In this document: positions 20,376 through 31,017 of the stretch, piece by piece
How the letters are laid out: every line of letters starts with the position of its first letter
How positions within the stretch are numbered: the first letter of the stretch is position 1
Source: Prosapia bicincta
Lineage: Eukaryota; Arthropoda; Insecta; Hemiptera; Cercopidae
Assembly (NCBI GenBank): GCA_036971475.1
Contig: JBAIZL010000008.1
Location: 4,066,501-4,130,500 of the forward strand
Length of the DNA: 64,000 nucleotides
Reading direction: 5' to 3'
The notes under the pieces: model-generated
Told to the model about the DNA's origin: nothing
What the model saw: only the letters and a program-made list of their open reading frames with translations
Database searches by the model: none
Translations under genes and position numbers: made by a program

Positions 20376-20389
20376 CCTTCTACTAGACA
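20376..20389. repeat. 14-bp target-site duplication, right copy
   Basis: CCTTCTACTAGACA; see 19169-19182. Confidence 0.92.
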
Positions 20390-21064
20390 ACTGCACTGCA
20401 CATAATGACATAAGCACTATGCTAAAACACATCAAAGTGATTTACCTTCCGGCCAATACTACATCAATTATTCAGCCATGTGACCAAGGCATAATTAAAA
20501 ATCTCAAAAGTTTTTATCGACGAGAGAAGCGTGCTAGAATTATAGAAAATATGGATGAATTTCAAACCCTTACCTCAATTGAATTGGCTAAAAAACTTCT
20601 TTACTCGATGCTATTCATCTGATAGCAAAATCTTGGAATGAAGTTTCTGAAAAAACTGTGAAAAATTGCTTTAGAAAAGGTGGGTTTTTTGTGTACGTCT
20701 GAGGAAGACTCTGAAGATAACTTGAAGCCTTTCGATTTGTCCTAAAGAATATACTGAGTGGATAGAAGTTGACGATAGTATTGAAACAGCAACGGAAATA
20801 ACTGAAGACGTTATTTGTGAGGTAGTTGCTTTAACATCAAAAGTTACTGAAGAAGAAGAAGGCACCGATGATGACGAAGATGATAAATGTGTACTGCAAA
20901 GATGTAAGCAGGAAGTTCACCAAGCTCTTGAGATTCTAAGGAAGTTTATTCAACAAAAAGCAAAAAATTTCAACAAACATTATGAATATGAACAATTTAT
21001 AAACAATATTTTACGAGAAGACTACAGACAGTCACATATAGAGCAATTCTTCGAGAAAAAGTAA
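20388..21064 (+). pseudogene. Tigger transposase, C-terminal part
   Basis: Resumes at the second catalytic Asp: DNCTAHNDISTMLKHIKVIY, then LPANTTSIIQPCDQGIIKNL with the third Asp in PCDQG, then FYRREKRARIIENMDEF. Frameshifts near 20610 and 20690 interrupt IHLIAKSWNEVSEKTVKNCF. An acidic C-terminus (VTEEEEGTDDDEDDK) and HIEQFFEKK end at the TAA 21062-21064. Together with 18358-19182 this covers a full Tigger-type protein. Confidence 0.85.
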
Positions 21065-21093
21065 ATGTAAATTTGAAGTGTTTTATAAAAAAA

Positions 21094-21275
21094 CTTTTTT
21101 TGTGTTTTCTCTTTGATTGACAAAGACCACTGTGTGGTTGAAATATATCATTGGTTAAGTGCTTTTAGGTGTTTCTATTTCAAGACTACAGAGTAGACTC
21201 TTTACCAAGGTAAGTCTGTCAGTCTCCTAGTCCAAAAAATCTAAATAATCTTTACCAACCAAAACTAACCTATAT
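21094..21275 (+). mobile_element. PLE terminal module M2
   Basis: Same order of blocks as 10126-10322, including the hammerhead-like TTGACAAAGACCAC..GTGGTTGAAA (about 21113-21150) and ACCAAGGTAAGTCTGTCAG. It meets an inverted PLE-B end at TATATATATTCG. Confidence 0.7.
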
Positions 21276-21912
21276 ATATATTCGATTAGTTCTAGTAGAG
21301 CTTAAAGTCTATTTAGAAATTTTGAACTAGATAGGAGACTGACAGACTTACCTAGTGGCAATAGTCCAAAACTGCAATCTCTTGAAAAGTATACACACAT
21401 AAAAACACATTGAACTTTTTCAATCACTCAATGATCTTTATCAATCAAAAAAGAGAAAAAGAAAAGTCAGATGTGAATAAATATCCAAATGTCACAGATG
21501 CACAGATTTATAGTTTATGATATAGTACTCAATTGAAACCAGATATTAATATTAATAGTTTTTTAGAAGGAAGGTAAATGGAGTTTTTTTAAAAATTGTG
21601 GAAGTTAGGAGGAAGGTAAAAAAAGTTTTATCTGATGTTGAGGTTAGGAGGCTCTCTAGATTTGGTGTACCACTGGTATGACAACTCCCATCTTCTCAAT
21701 TCTGAAGGGATGCAATCAGGGGGGAGGGCCCTAATTATGTTCGTGGTATAACGGGTATAACAATCATTGAAGGATATGATGTTGTGACTAGCAGCGTGTT
21801 GAGCAGTTGGTCTGTCTGTGTTCATGGTTCCAACGTCATGTCTGTGGCTATTTATTCTGATGTTCATACCATCCGTGGTATGTACTATATAAATATATTG
21901 GTGACATGTCAA
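21276..21912 (-). mobile_element. PLE-B fragment with terminal module M1
   Basis: From the left on the minus strand: M1 end (TAGGAGACTGACAGACTTAC), ATTGCAGTTTTGGAC, a degenerate hammerhead (21411-21450, stem II GATCA/TGATT-like), a 3' UTR, and the end of a GIY-YIG domain (ITTDGMNIRINSHRHDVGTM-like). The coding part is broken and 5'-truncated. Confidence 0.75.
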
Positions 21913-22129
21913 TGTTTTGAATGTTTCTGCATGTATTTTTTATTGCTTTATGGAACTATGGCTAAAAGAATATAATTAGATTTTTCTGATGGTTTATTTT
22001 TTGGTTTGTGATAGTTTTAGAAATGTTTTGCAGTTTGTTACATATTGAGAAATTGTAAAATATAATTTGCATATTTAGTATGTTCGAAGTTTATCTTCTT
22101 AATTTATTTATTAGAGGTTGTAATTTCAG

Positions 22130-22266
22130 GAAAATGAAAACGATATGCCTCCATATTTTAATTTCTTTACCGTAATGGCTTTCAACGTATTTCTTCAAGA
22201 GAAAGTGGATGTAGCAGTAATTGAGGTCGGCATAGGGGGAGAATATGATTGTACCAATATTCTTAA
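22130..22266 (+). CDS. FPGS: FPGS exon with VIEVGIGGEYDCTNIL
   Basis: ENENDMPPYFNFFTVMAFNV, FLQEKVDVAVIEVGIGGEYD, CTNILK. MPPYF..FT.MAF..F and the E-V-G-(I/L)-GG-.-DCTN block are diagnostic of FPGS (Mur-ligase central domain, near the ATP gamma-phosphate and Mg site). Acceptor TTTCAG at 22124-22129, donor GTAAGG at 22267. It starts in phase 0 and ends two bases into Asn. Confidence 0.97.
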
Positions 22267-23814
22267 GTAAGGATTACAATTAAATAATTTTTTAAAGTTG
22301 TAAAATTAGATTTATGGCAATCTCTTTTATTTTTATAAAAATGCATGAAAATAGTGTCATATTCATTTTGTACCATGTTCAAATTAAGTTTGCATTTACT
22401 ATAATTTTCATACTTATTCTCAGTTATTAAAAATTAATTTTGTAAAAGACATTATTCAGAATTTTTCCGAGAAGTTTCTTGGAATATTGTATACCAAGAA
22501 ATAATATGGTGGAACTTCCCTCTATAAGCAATGATTTTTCTAAGTTGAAAATGTTATTTTTTTATAAAATATTATTGCACAATATTTAAAAGCCAATACA
22601 AGCAATTTGAATATCTTAAACTAATTGGTATATTAGTTGTATATTTGTGTATTAGGATACCTAAGCAGTTGTAACATTTAGTTCTGTCAACTATGTTACA
22701 TACTGTTTTTAATACTTTTTACACATATTCTATTGTTTATTGCTTGAGTAGTTTTTAGTGGATATATTGTTAATCTTATTTATAGTGGTAACAAAGATTA
22801 GTTTTATAATGGCTTCATAAAATTATAGGCCATTGAAAAATCTATCAAAACATACAGAATGAAATGTTATATCTTGTTAGAAAGAGAGAAAATGCCAATA
22901 AACTGGCTGGATTCATACAGTTTCCAAAAACAACTATAAAGGAAGAAAAGAAGAGGGTTCAACATTTTAAAAGGATTCGAACTCCAAAGATGAGCCAGAA
23001 ATTTGAGGAAGGTATGTAGCTAGATTGACCTGTCTACTCCCTTGTTAAAAAAAAAAAAATTATTTTTTTTTTTAGTGGTAATGGTATAATCTTTGTTTTC
23101 AGTAGGCTATATATTGCTTTGCTTGATAGAATATATCATTTTGTGTGCTGTCATGGTTTTATTTGGAGCTAATTTTTTATTACTAAAATTGATTGATTGA
23201 TTCTGATTTGAAATAACTGTGAGGAGGTCTAACATGCAGGAAGAAATGCATGTAGTGAATGTAACTTGGGTGTAGTAAAAGAATTATAAACTAAAATAAT
23301 TATGATAGTTCCATTTTAGTGTTTTCTAAAAATGTTATATTAATACAGTTTCTGAGAGTTTTTATCAGCCAGAAGTTGTATTACATTATTAGGGCTGGCA
23401 AAAAGTTATGATACCAACAGATTTAAAATCTGTAATTTAACCTATTGCTGGACTAATTACATGCGTGCAAAGGGCACAAGCAGGTAGGAATTAATTCCTC
23501 GGATTGAGTTGTGTTTCACTACAAAAATATTCTGTTATAAAGCATTGAATATTATATTTTTAATATGGGTCCAATCTTTTTGTTTGTAATTTTGTACTTT
23601 AGTTTATTATGTGTAATCATAATTAGTAAAAACAAATTAAAAGTTATGGTTTGAAGTTTGCTTTAGATTCTAGGCTCCCACTATTGTTTTTCATTTTGTA
23701 TGTACACAAGAATACACTAATTATAAAAACACAAGAAACATCAGCTACTGATAGACACCAAGTAAAACTTATACTGAGCTTCTAACTCCAGTTGAAATGA
23801 AAACTGCTGCAGCG
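22267..23814. other. intron, nothing recognised
   Basis: AT-rich. Only homopolymer runs near 23048. Confidence 0.6.
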
Positions 23815-24065
23815 TTCTATTATGTTTAGATGTCTGACAGAAAGTCAATGGTCCATTAATATCTTTCTTTATTTGTGCTGTAAGTTTCGAGAGTTGTTAT
23901 ATACGCCTTAGAAAGCACAAACGTCTAGTCTTGACATATGAGAAAATTAACTCTCTTGAAGCAAACTAATCAATGAAACAATAATGACTTTCATGACTAA
24001 CTGGGATAGTCTTTATACTAATAAATTGTCATGACTAGCTGACCCAGACCATAAACCCCAATGTG
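23815..24065. mobile_element. internal fragment of the pogo MITE family
   Basis: Shares GACAGAAAGTCAATGG, TTTATTTGTGCTGTAAGTTT and ACTCTCTTGAAGCAAAC with the interiors of the MITEs at 50043 and 54358, but lacks both TIRs. Confidence 0.6.
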
Positions 24066-24962
24066 TTCAATTCAGTTTAAATTTTGTATTTGGAGCTAAC
24101 AAATTTATATTTTCCATTTTGAAAACAATAAATTTCAAATTACTTGAATTTGCTGTTATAAATTGTTTTAATTGTTTCCAAAAACAAAAATATTTTTTTC
24201 ATTATTGAATTTTTAAGGCAGATTTTTATGAAAAAATCAGTTAATTTTAATTTTTGACTAAATTTATTAAACATATATTTTATTAATACACAATACATAA
24301 GCTAAAAGAAGTTAGATTCATCCTAAAATGCATATTAGAATTGTTTTAATAAAAAAGATTTGTATGAATAGAAATTAATTTATACTTCTCCTAAGATTTA
24401 TACTTTACCTAAACTAAGGCTACTATATGTTTAATATTAAACGTGAATGATGTGCTAAAGGTTTCAAACTTTATCTTTAAGATAGCAAACATTGATCTGT
24501 AAAGGAAAAAGAATATTTTTAGGTGATCTTTCATATGTATATTTACAGTTAAGCTGAGGATATTTTATAAAAGTAAATGAAAGAAACTATTTGACTATAA
24601 AATGCAATAAGAAAAACATATTTAAAACTTCCTAGCATAAATAGTGAGCTAATTATAATTTATTAGTAAAAGTTAGGATAAATTTATTTATTTATTTAGA
24701 ATAATTTTATTTACAGAATAATATATTAATTTTGTTATTGATAACAAAATTAGGTCAATAGTGTATAAAGGCAAAATAAATTAAAGTTGCTTGTTGGAAT
24801 CATCTTGAATTCACTGAATAAATCGTAAGTAATTGTTGTATAACTACTCAAGTAGTGGGTTAGCTTTGTCAATGAAACAATTGTTTTGTGTCAGCAAGCT
24901 AGTTAAAACTACTTATAAATTATATAATTACTTATAAAATAATAATGTTTTTAAAGCCATAA
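24066..24962. other. intron, nothing recognised
   Basis: Very AT-rich, no motif found. Confidence 0.6.
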
Positions 24963-25857
24963 GGGCTTTTTCCACAAATCTTTTCTCAAATCCACCACAT
25001 AATTGGTTCAGACAACCTTTTAATTTGAAAAATATTTTACTACATCCAAAATTACCAGATCCAAGAACTGAAAAACCCCCTAAACTTCCTCATGGGTCCT
25101 TTTCGTACAATAGACCTAGATGCAAGACATGTTCAATACACATCCCAACAAATAGTTTCCATAGCCTAGCAGCCAATGTGGACTTCAAGATTCAGGGTCA
25201 TCATACTTGTACATCCAAACATGTAAATTACCAGTTTCAATGTAAATTTTGCCCGGAACAATACATAGGCCTTACCACGGATGGTCTGAGCATCAGAATG
25301 AATGGCCACAGACATGACGTTGGAACCATGAACATAGACAGGCCAACCGCTCAACACGCTGCTAATCACAACATCATATCTTTCAATGATTGTTATACCA
25401 CCAAAATAATTAAGGCCCTCCCCCCCTGATTGCAACCCTTCAGAATTGAGAAGATGGGAGTTATCATACCAGTGGTACACCAAATCTAGAGAGCCTCCTA
25501 ACCTCAACATCAGATAAAACTCCTTTTACCTTCCCCCTAACTTCTACCATTTTTAACAACTCCATTTACCTTCCTTCTGACAGACTATTAATATCTAGTT
25601 TCAAATAATCAATATTTATACAAATCACATAAGGCACTATATCATAAACTATAAATCTGTGACATTTGGATATTTATACACATCTGTGGTTCACTTCAGT
25701 TTTACTTTTTCTCTTTTTTGATTGATAAAGATCTTTTTGATCGAAATATTTCAATAGTGTGATAAGTTTTTATTATGTGTCTATTTATTTATTTCCAAGA
25801 GATTGCAGTTTTGGAATATTGCCATATTAGACAGTCTCCTATCTAGTCCAAAAATTG
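24963..25857 (+). mobile_element. PLE-B 3' portion with M1 terminus
   Basis: RT end and GIY-YIG coding (25025-25429), a 3' UTR with a pyrimidine/A-rich stretch, then M1 containing a hammerhead with a weakened core (25716-25754: TTGATAA box, stem II GATC/GATC, GAAATATTTCAA) and TTCCAAGAGATTGCAGTTTT, running into (TA)n. This shows that M1 is the natural 3' end of PLE-B in sense orientation. Confidence 0.82.
25025..25429 (+). pseudogene. PLE-B GIY-YIG domain fragment
   Basis: Reads NLKNILLHPKLPD (the usual post-RT FR.P.NLK..L segment), RPRCKTCSIHI, then VNYQFQCKFCPEQYIGLTTD and LSIRMNGHRHDVGTMN. Two Cys pairs (CKTC, CKFC) and YIGLT with a following R-N-H form the GIY-YIG core of a different PLE family from PLE-A. 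RT is missing; the end frameshifts near 25430. Confidence 0.8.

Positions 25858-25918
<61 letters not shown>
25858..25918. repeat. (TA)n microsatellite
   Basis: TA run between the PLE-B terminus and the inverted M1 copy. Confidence 0.9.
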
Positions 25919-25920
<2 letters not shown>

Positions 25921-26027
25921 AATTTTTTGGACTTGATAGGAGACTGACAGACTTACCTAAAGGCAATAGTCCAAAACTGCAATCTCTTGGAAATAAGCAC
26001 ATTTAAAACACTTAATACACTTTTATT

Positions 26028-26064
26028 TGAAATATTTCGATCAACATGATCTTCTTCAGTCAAG
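26028..26064 (-). ncRNA. hammerhead ribozyme, intact core (M1, minus)
   Basis: On the minus strand: TTGA, CTGAAGA (26053-26059), unpaired A, stem II GATCA-TGT-TGATC, GAAA (26035-26038), TATTTCAA. The elements of 26108-26148 are all present. Confidence 0.8.
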
Positions 26065-26107
26065 AAAGAGAAATGTTTTTGGCTAAGAAAGAGATTGGTT
26101 TTCTCTT

Positions 26108-26148
26108 TCTTGACTGAAGAAGATCATGTTGATCGAAATATTTCAAAT
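26108..26148 (+). ncRNA. hammerhead ribozyme, intact core (M1, plus)
   Basis: CTGAAGA (26114-26120) is a perfect CUGANGA box. Stem II is GATCA-TGT-TGATC (26122-26134) and GAAA is at 26135-26138. Stem I can form between TTGA before the box and TCAA after. That leaves A-UA-U as a one-pair stem III and U as the H17 base, with cleavage predicted after AUU. Such a minimal stem III would favour acting as a dimer. Hammerheads are an established feature of PLE terminal repeats. Confidence 0.82.
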
Positions 26149-26286
26149 AAAAGTGTATTAAGTGTTTTAAATGTGCTTATTTCCAAGAGATTGCAGTTTT
26201 GGACTATTGCCTTTAGGTAAGTCTGTCAGTCTCCTATCAAGTCCAAAAAATTTCTAAATAAGCTTTAAGCTCTACTAGAACTAACC

Positions 26287-26323
<37 letters not shown>

Positions 26324-26325
<2 letters not shown>

Positions 26326-26525
26326 TTTTTTGGACTAGGAGACTGACAGACTTACCTTGGTAAGAGTCCACACTGAGTCTTGAAATAGAAACACATAAAA
26401 GCACTTGAACAGTTTATGTGTTTATGTGTTTCTATTTCAAGACTATAGTGTGGACTCTTACCAAGGTAAGTCTGTCAGTCTCCTAGTCCAAAAAATCTAA
26501 ATAATCTTTACCAACCAAAACTAAC
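26324..26525. mobile_element. M2 palindrome
   Basis: Inverted M2 end (26324-26412) and forward M2 (26413-26525) meet at GTTTATGTG. Both have TAGGAGACTGACAGACTTAC or its complement. Only the distal half of M2 is present, so neither hammerhead-like part is included. Confidence 0.8.
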
Positions 26526-26526
26526 C

Positions 26527-26617
<91 letters not shown>
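26526..26617. repeat. (TA)n microsatellite
   Basis: About 90 bp of TA between M2 and the PLE-A long terminus. Confidence 0.9.
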
Positions 26618-26619
<2 letters not shown>

Positions 26620-27186
26620 CGTTGTCCATTATTTTTTCGTTGCACTGACTTTATGAAGTTAATATATTACTATTGTAAATACTTTTATCCACCATTAAGT
26701 GCAATAATTTTACCTTGTTGTGATGAGGCAACTTTCGGTCACTTGACCATTGTCGAATCACTGATTATTTTTTCTGGTGTAGATGTTTGGTCCTTGATGT
26801 TGGTATTTGTTGACGTTACACGCATTTTCTCTTGATCTGCGTGTATAATGTTTTTATATAGTATGTCTTCTGTATATGTGGTCTGTAGGTTCATTAAATT
26901 GTTATGTGTTTTTATAAATGTGATATTTTTCTATTGGGTTATTATTTATTTCAAGTATGGTTAGGTTATTTTCGTAATTTGTTATTTCATGTTTATGTGA
27001 TATTAGGTATGCTGCAACATTTGATACTTTTATATTTTTATTTTTGAGTGCTCTGTAAATAAAATCTTATTTTAAATGATCTGGTCGTTTTCCCTATGTA
27101 AATTGCAGTCGTTACATGTAATTTCGTAAATTCCTGATAGGTTATGTTTTTCTGTATTAATAACACAAACCACAAAACAAATATAT
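26618..27186 (-). mobile_element. PLE-A fragment (3' end to GIY-YIG)
   Basis: Starts with the long terminus (GTCCATTATTTTTTCGTTGC), then 3' UTR, stop hairpin (26720-26761) and decayed GIY-YIG coding to the ITCNDCN segment. At about 27160 it switches to a 26-bp + strand PLE-A piece (ACACAAACCACAAAACAAAT). Confidence 0.82.
26720..26761 (-). ncRNA. PLE-A hammerhead-like hairpin
   Basis: Stem I GTGAT/ATCAC, core TCGACAAT, stem II GGTC-AAGT-GACC and GAAA are preserved. One base of the stem III region is changed (GTTGCC). Confidence 0.48.
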
Positions 27187-27299
27187 ATATTATTCTGCAA
27201 ACATTTAAAATGTGCAATTCGAAAACAAGTATAATAATGAAGAGAAATTATATCATAAAATGTTTTACTCTTGCTAAGCATCAATAAAATCATGTGTTA

Positions 27300-27860
27300 G
27301 GTGTTCAGTGTCATGACTTTTCTGTTTATGTTTTTTGTGGACATTGGTACTTTTATTCTAAGTAGCATGAAGCTGCAGGCAGCATGTTTATGTTGGAGTA
27401 GGGGGTTTGAAATGTTGTGACTCTCATTATTGGTTTTCTATAAATGGTAAAAGTGTGTCTTTGTATAGTTATGTTATAGTGAGATTGAGAAAATTTAAAG
27501 ATCAGTCTGTTTCAGTTTTTGTGATAAAGGGAGTCTTTTACACGATGGGAGTATATTACATTGACGGGTATAATGTGATGATGTTATCAACGAATATATG
27601 CCAGTAAATGATATTTTGTTAGTGTATGTTATTTGAGAGGATCTGTGTTTTAAAACATGCTTAGGAGTATTTCACTGAGGGTACTGCAAATAGGACTTCC
27701 CATGGAGAGACCTTCTGGTTGGGAGTAGAATTTAGAGTCAAAATGTGAAATCGTTTGCTCTAAAAGAGTTTGTAGGATATTTAGGATTTTTGTAAAATGA
27801 GCTAGGGTGAAACGAAGAAAAGGTTTCTTTATTAATTTGTGTTTCATTTAATGTTTTTTC
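27300..27860 (-). pseudogene. PLE-D RT fragment
   Basis: A different PLE family. Minus strand: FDSKFYSQPEGLSMGSPICS (RT motif G..MGSP), then after frameshifts FTIYRKPI and an NMLPAASC-like segment, as in the RT C-terminal region (VYRKP...K.AA...). The YxDD block is not intact. The 27650-27847 part is open. Confidence 0.65.
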
Positions 27861-28994
27861 TCTGATTACGACTGCGTAATTTATAGTACAGTTTGTGTTG
27901 AGTGTATAATATATTTAAATTAAAAAATGCAGTTAATAAATCAATCTGTGTCCTTCAATTTAAATTTATTATTCTAGGCTAGAGTTATGCTTCTTGCAAA
28001 TGAATTACATTATTAAGTACACTCATTTATTACCATATTTATTAAATATTTTTCCATTATCGTTAGATTTCTTCTCATAATACCCTACACAGAGTATTGA
28101 ACATACTGTATTTCATACTGATATCTAATACGTGAAAAAAAACATTCTGAACAGATTAATGAAACATTTTTAGATATTCAACTACATAAATCTTGAAACA
28201 CTGTAAACTGAAACATTATAAAGCATATCCCATCTTAATGTTGGCCTACTACCTTATGCACACCCACGATATTATACTGATTGGGTTTGTGACTAGCCGC
28301 GATCTTACACTATTATAAGGTAGAGCGGAAGTGTTCTTGGTAAGATGATTTCTCATTAACGAATACCTCTATATAACGAATTGTATATCTGGATAATCAA
28401 TTTCATTATACATAAGTTCAACTATACATATGTTTGATATATTATTACAGGTGTAAATACTTGGAAATGTTGTAGATATTTATACTTATCTACTTAGGGA
28501 ATTTAGATATGATTACAGTGCCACAAAATGTTCATAAACTTCATTTTGTAATGTTACTTGTTCAGGAATAATTAAATACTCACTTTGTGAAAGTAAAATT
28601 TTTCCCATTATTTCACGAATAATTAAAACATATTATGGCTGAGGGAATGTACAGTAACCTTAGTATAGAATTCTTCATTTGTTGATAATAGTATAGTACA
28701 TATTGTAAAAGTAAAAAATGAAACATGGTTGAACCTTTAGAAAATTACAGAGCAGTATGTACTGTAGTTTATTTTTTAAGATCTATGGAATTTTTGTTTG
28801 TCATTGAACTGAGGGTAAAGTCTTACATTACTCACTGCTCATAAACCATTGTTAATATTATTGGACGGATATCCCATAAATCCGTTTAATGTCCACTAAC
28901 ATAGAATCTGCCGCCAAAGTGGTTAGAATTTGTTCCTCTGGTTGTTTTCTTTTTCTTTCTCATGACCTAAGGTTCTTGGAAATTCTTCAACACA
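27861..28994. other. intron, nothing recognised
   Basis: AT-rich, no coding or repeat signature found. Confidence 0.55.
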
Positions 28995-28996
28995 TA

Positions 28997-29894
28997 CAGG
29001 GTGCGGTAGATAAGTAATGAGACTCAATCTAGAAAAACAAATTTATTGATTAGATTTGTACAAAACGTTAATATTCTTCGAAGTAGTCGCCTTGGGCGTC
29101 GACACATCATTGCCAGCGTGTTTTCCAAGCTTCATAGGCCCCACTGTAGTCCGCTGGAGTTATCCCTGTTAGTGCCTTCGTGACAGCTCATTGGATATCC
29201 GGAATATCGTCAAAACTATGACCTTTCAGGCATCTTTTTACTTTCGGAGTACCTTCCAATTCATTCAACATCTCATGGTAAACGTTCACTCGTCGTTGCT
29301 TCTGTTCGGCGGTGAGCACTCGGGGAACCAATTTTGCGCAAACTTTCCTCATCATCAAATCTTGTGTAACAATTTGGTGGACCGTAAATTTATTCACGGA
29401 GACCTCATCGGCGATCATTTTGAAACTTAAACGACGGTCGGAGTCCAGGACTTCTTTAACTTTGGCCACCGTTTCATCCACACGACTCGTTGAAGGGCGT
29501 CCAGATCGTTCCAGGTCTTCAATGGATTCCCTCCCGTTTTTAAATTCATTAAACCACCGGAACACTTGAGCTCTTGATAGGGCTTCCTCTTTATAGGCCT
29601 CCGTAATCATAGCAAAAGTTTCCAAAGCAGTTTTGCCCAAGCGAAAGCAAAATTTGATTTCACACAGCTGTTCTATCGAGCGATCCATCTTCAGCGTTTT
29701 CACAAGTGTCACGGGCACGCAAACAACGTATACACGAAGGTCGACCCTCACTGCGCCAGAGCTACGATGCGACTGCGAACCGGTTTTATTGTTAGCTCAG
29801 ATCCCCCACCATCATGTCTGCCGGTGGAGACCGCACTGCGAGCGACTGGGGCGCAGCGCGGCGGCCAGTCTCATTACTTTTCTACTGCACCCTG
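28997..29894 (-). mobile_element. mariner element with internal deletion
   Basis: 898 bp between TA dinucleotides (28995-28996, 29895-29896). TIRs are CAGGGTGCGGTAGATAAGTA and, from the right, CAGGGTGCAGTAGAAAAGTA, both continuing AATGAGACT. Mariner length is normally about 1.3 kb; about 400 bp of the catalytic core is missing. Confidence 0.93.
29063..29688 (-). pseudogene. mariner transposase, catalytic core deleted
   Basis: Starts MDRSIEQLCEIKFCFRLGKT, then the paired HTH region (ALSRAQVFRWFNEFKNGRES, RSGRPSTSRVDE, FTVHQIV) up to NVYHEMLNELE. It then jumps to the C-terminal KGHSFDDIPDIQ, ending ALTGITPADYSGAYEAWKT and GDYFEEY, with two stops in the last part. The DD34D catalytic region between these blocks is absent, so it is inactive. 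It could still bind TIRs. Confidence 0.92.
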
Positions 29895-29896
29895 TA

Positions 29897-31017
29897 TTCA
29901 ACAATCTCTGCATTGATCAGGATTCCCCATACCTACAAGTTATCAACATTCAAATTAGCTTTATAGATAATTAAAAAAATATATATAATCTAGGTTTCTA
30001 GAGAAGTAATTTCTGTCACACATTTTCGGATAGTTTTATTTCAGGAAGATCAGCATCTATAATTTTTTGGATATGTTCGATTCATTCTCAGTTGTAAACA
30101 AAAAAACCAGCTCTCCTGAAATAATTTATATTGTTTTTTATGTAACTTTAGTCAGCATATTGTGTACCATGTGTACTGCATCTAATACTTTTATAATGAT
30201 AATTTTTTTTTCATTTGCCTCGCCCATGATTTTTAAAACAACCAATGTCTCACTCATGATTTGATTATAATATTGACATAGATTAATGTTTTATTACGCC
30301 CAGGGCCTTAAATTGAACAACCAAGTCATGTTTGTAAAAACGTATTCAGCATGAATCCACTTAAAAGAAGAGATGTGTTTGGAGGGCCGTTCAATGATCA
30401 AGAACAGCAACATTTTTGTCTTTTGTCAACTATTTGTCCAAGTTAATAGCCATTTATTAATATAGCTGTTATAGAAGCTGTATTGACTTTATAAGTGGTC
30501 TGTAAACTTATTTAAAGCATCTTTGCTTTGTTGCTTTGCCTACCATTAAAAGTGGCAAAGATCATCCTATTTTTAGCAATCTTTCTCCTAAGTAATTTTT
30601 CATTTTAAAATTAAAATGCTGTGCTTTATGAGCATTTAAAATACAACCCACTTCCATCCATATTAATGAAAATTGTTAATTGATATTCTTTAATAATTTT
30701 GGTTACATGTTCTTTGAATCCGTATTAATCTATCCACTTTCATAGCAAATATTTTGGAATGAAATTATGTTTCAGTCTTTAGAGGAAGTTAATCAACCAA
30801 TAACAGCTTTAAATTCCTCAACTCCCAATTTACAATTTCTTTCGCTTGAAATTTAGGATTTCTTAAAGGAATTTTGTGTGTCGTTTTTTGTGTCGTGTAG
30901 AAGCTGTTCTTGATATATTTGTTTAGTAAATATCTTGTTTTGGGAAGTATTAGTGAGATTAACTGTCTGTTGGTTGAATTTTTGTGTAATTTATAGTGGT
31001 GATTGAATTTTTTGTTT
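29897..31017. other. intron, nothing recognised
   Basis: AT-rich. A short open stretch at about 30350 (MNPLKRRDVFGGPFNDQ) has no match I know and ends quickly. Confidence 0.5.

Larger units (their letters stand above)
17806..21093 (+). mobile_element. Tigger/pogo element, interrupted, 3' end missing
   Basis: Begins with CAGTCGGCGCCGCTTATTG after a CA run and carries a degraded CENPB-HTH/DDE transposase on the + strand. The R1-type element 19183-20375 is inserted in it. The right terminus is not found; at about 21094 the sequence becomes module M2. No flanking TA at the left end. Confidence 0.75.
25919..26290. mobile_element. M1 palindrome (two inverted terminal modules)
   Basis: Inverted M1 (25919-26083) and forward M1 (26098-26290) face each other across a roughly 15-25 bp spacer near 26085. 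Arms are nearly identical and each contains a hammerhead. The ends read TTTTTTGGACTTGATAGGAG and its complement. Confidence 0.88.
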
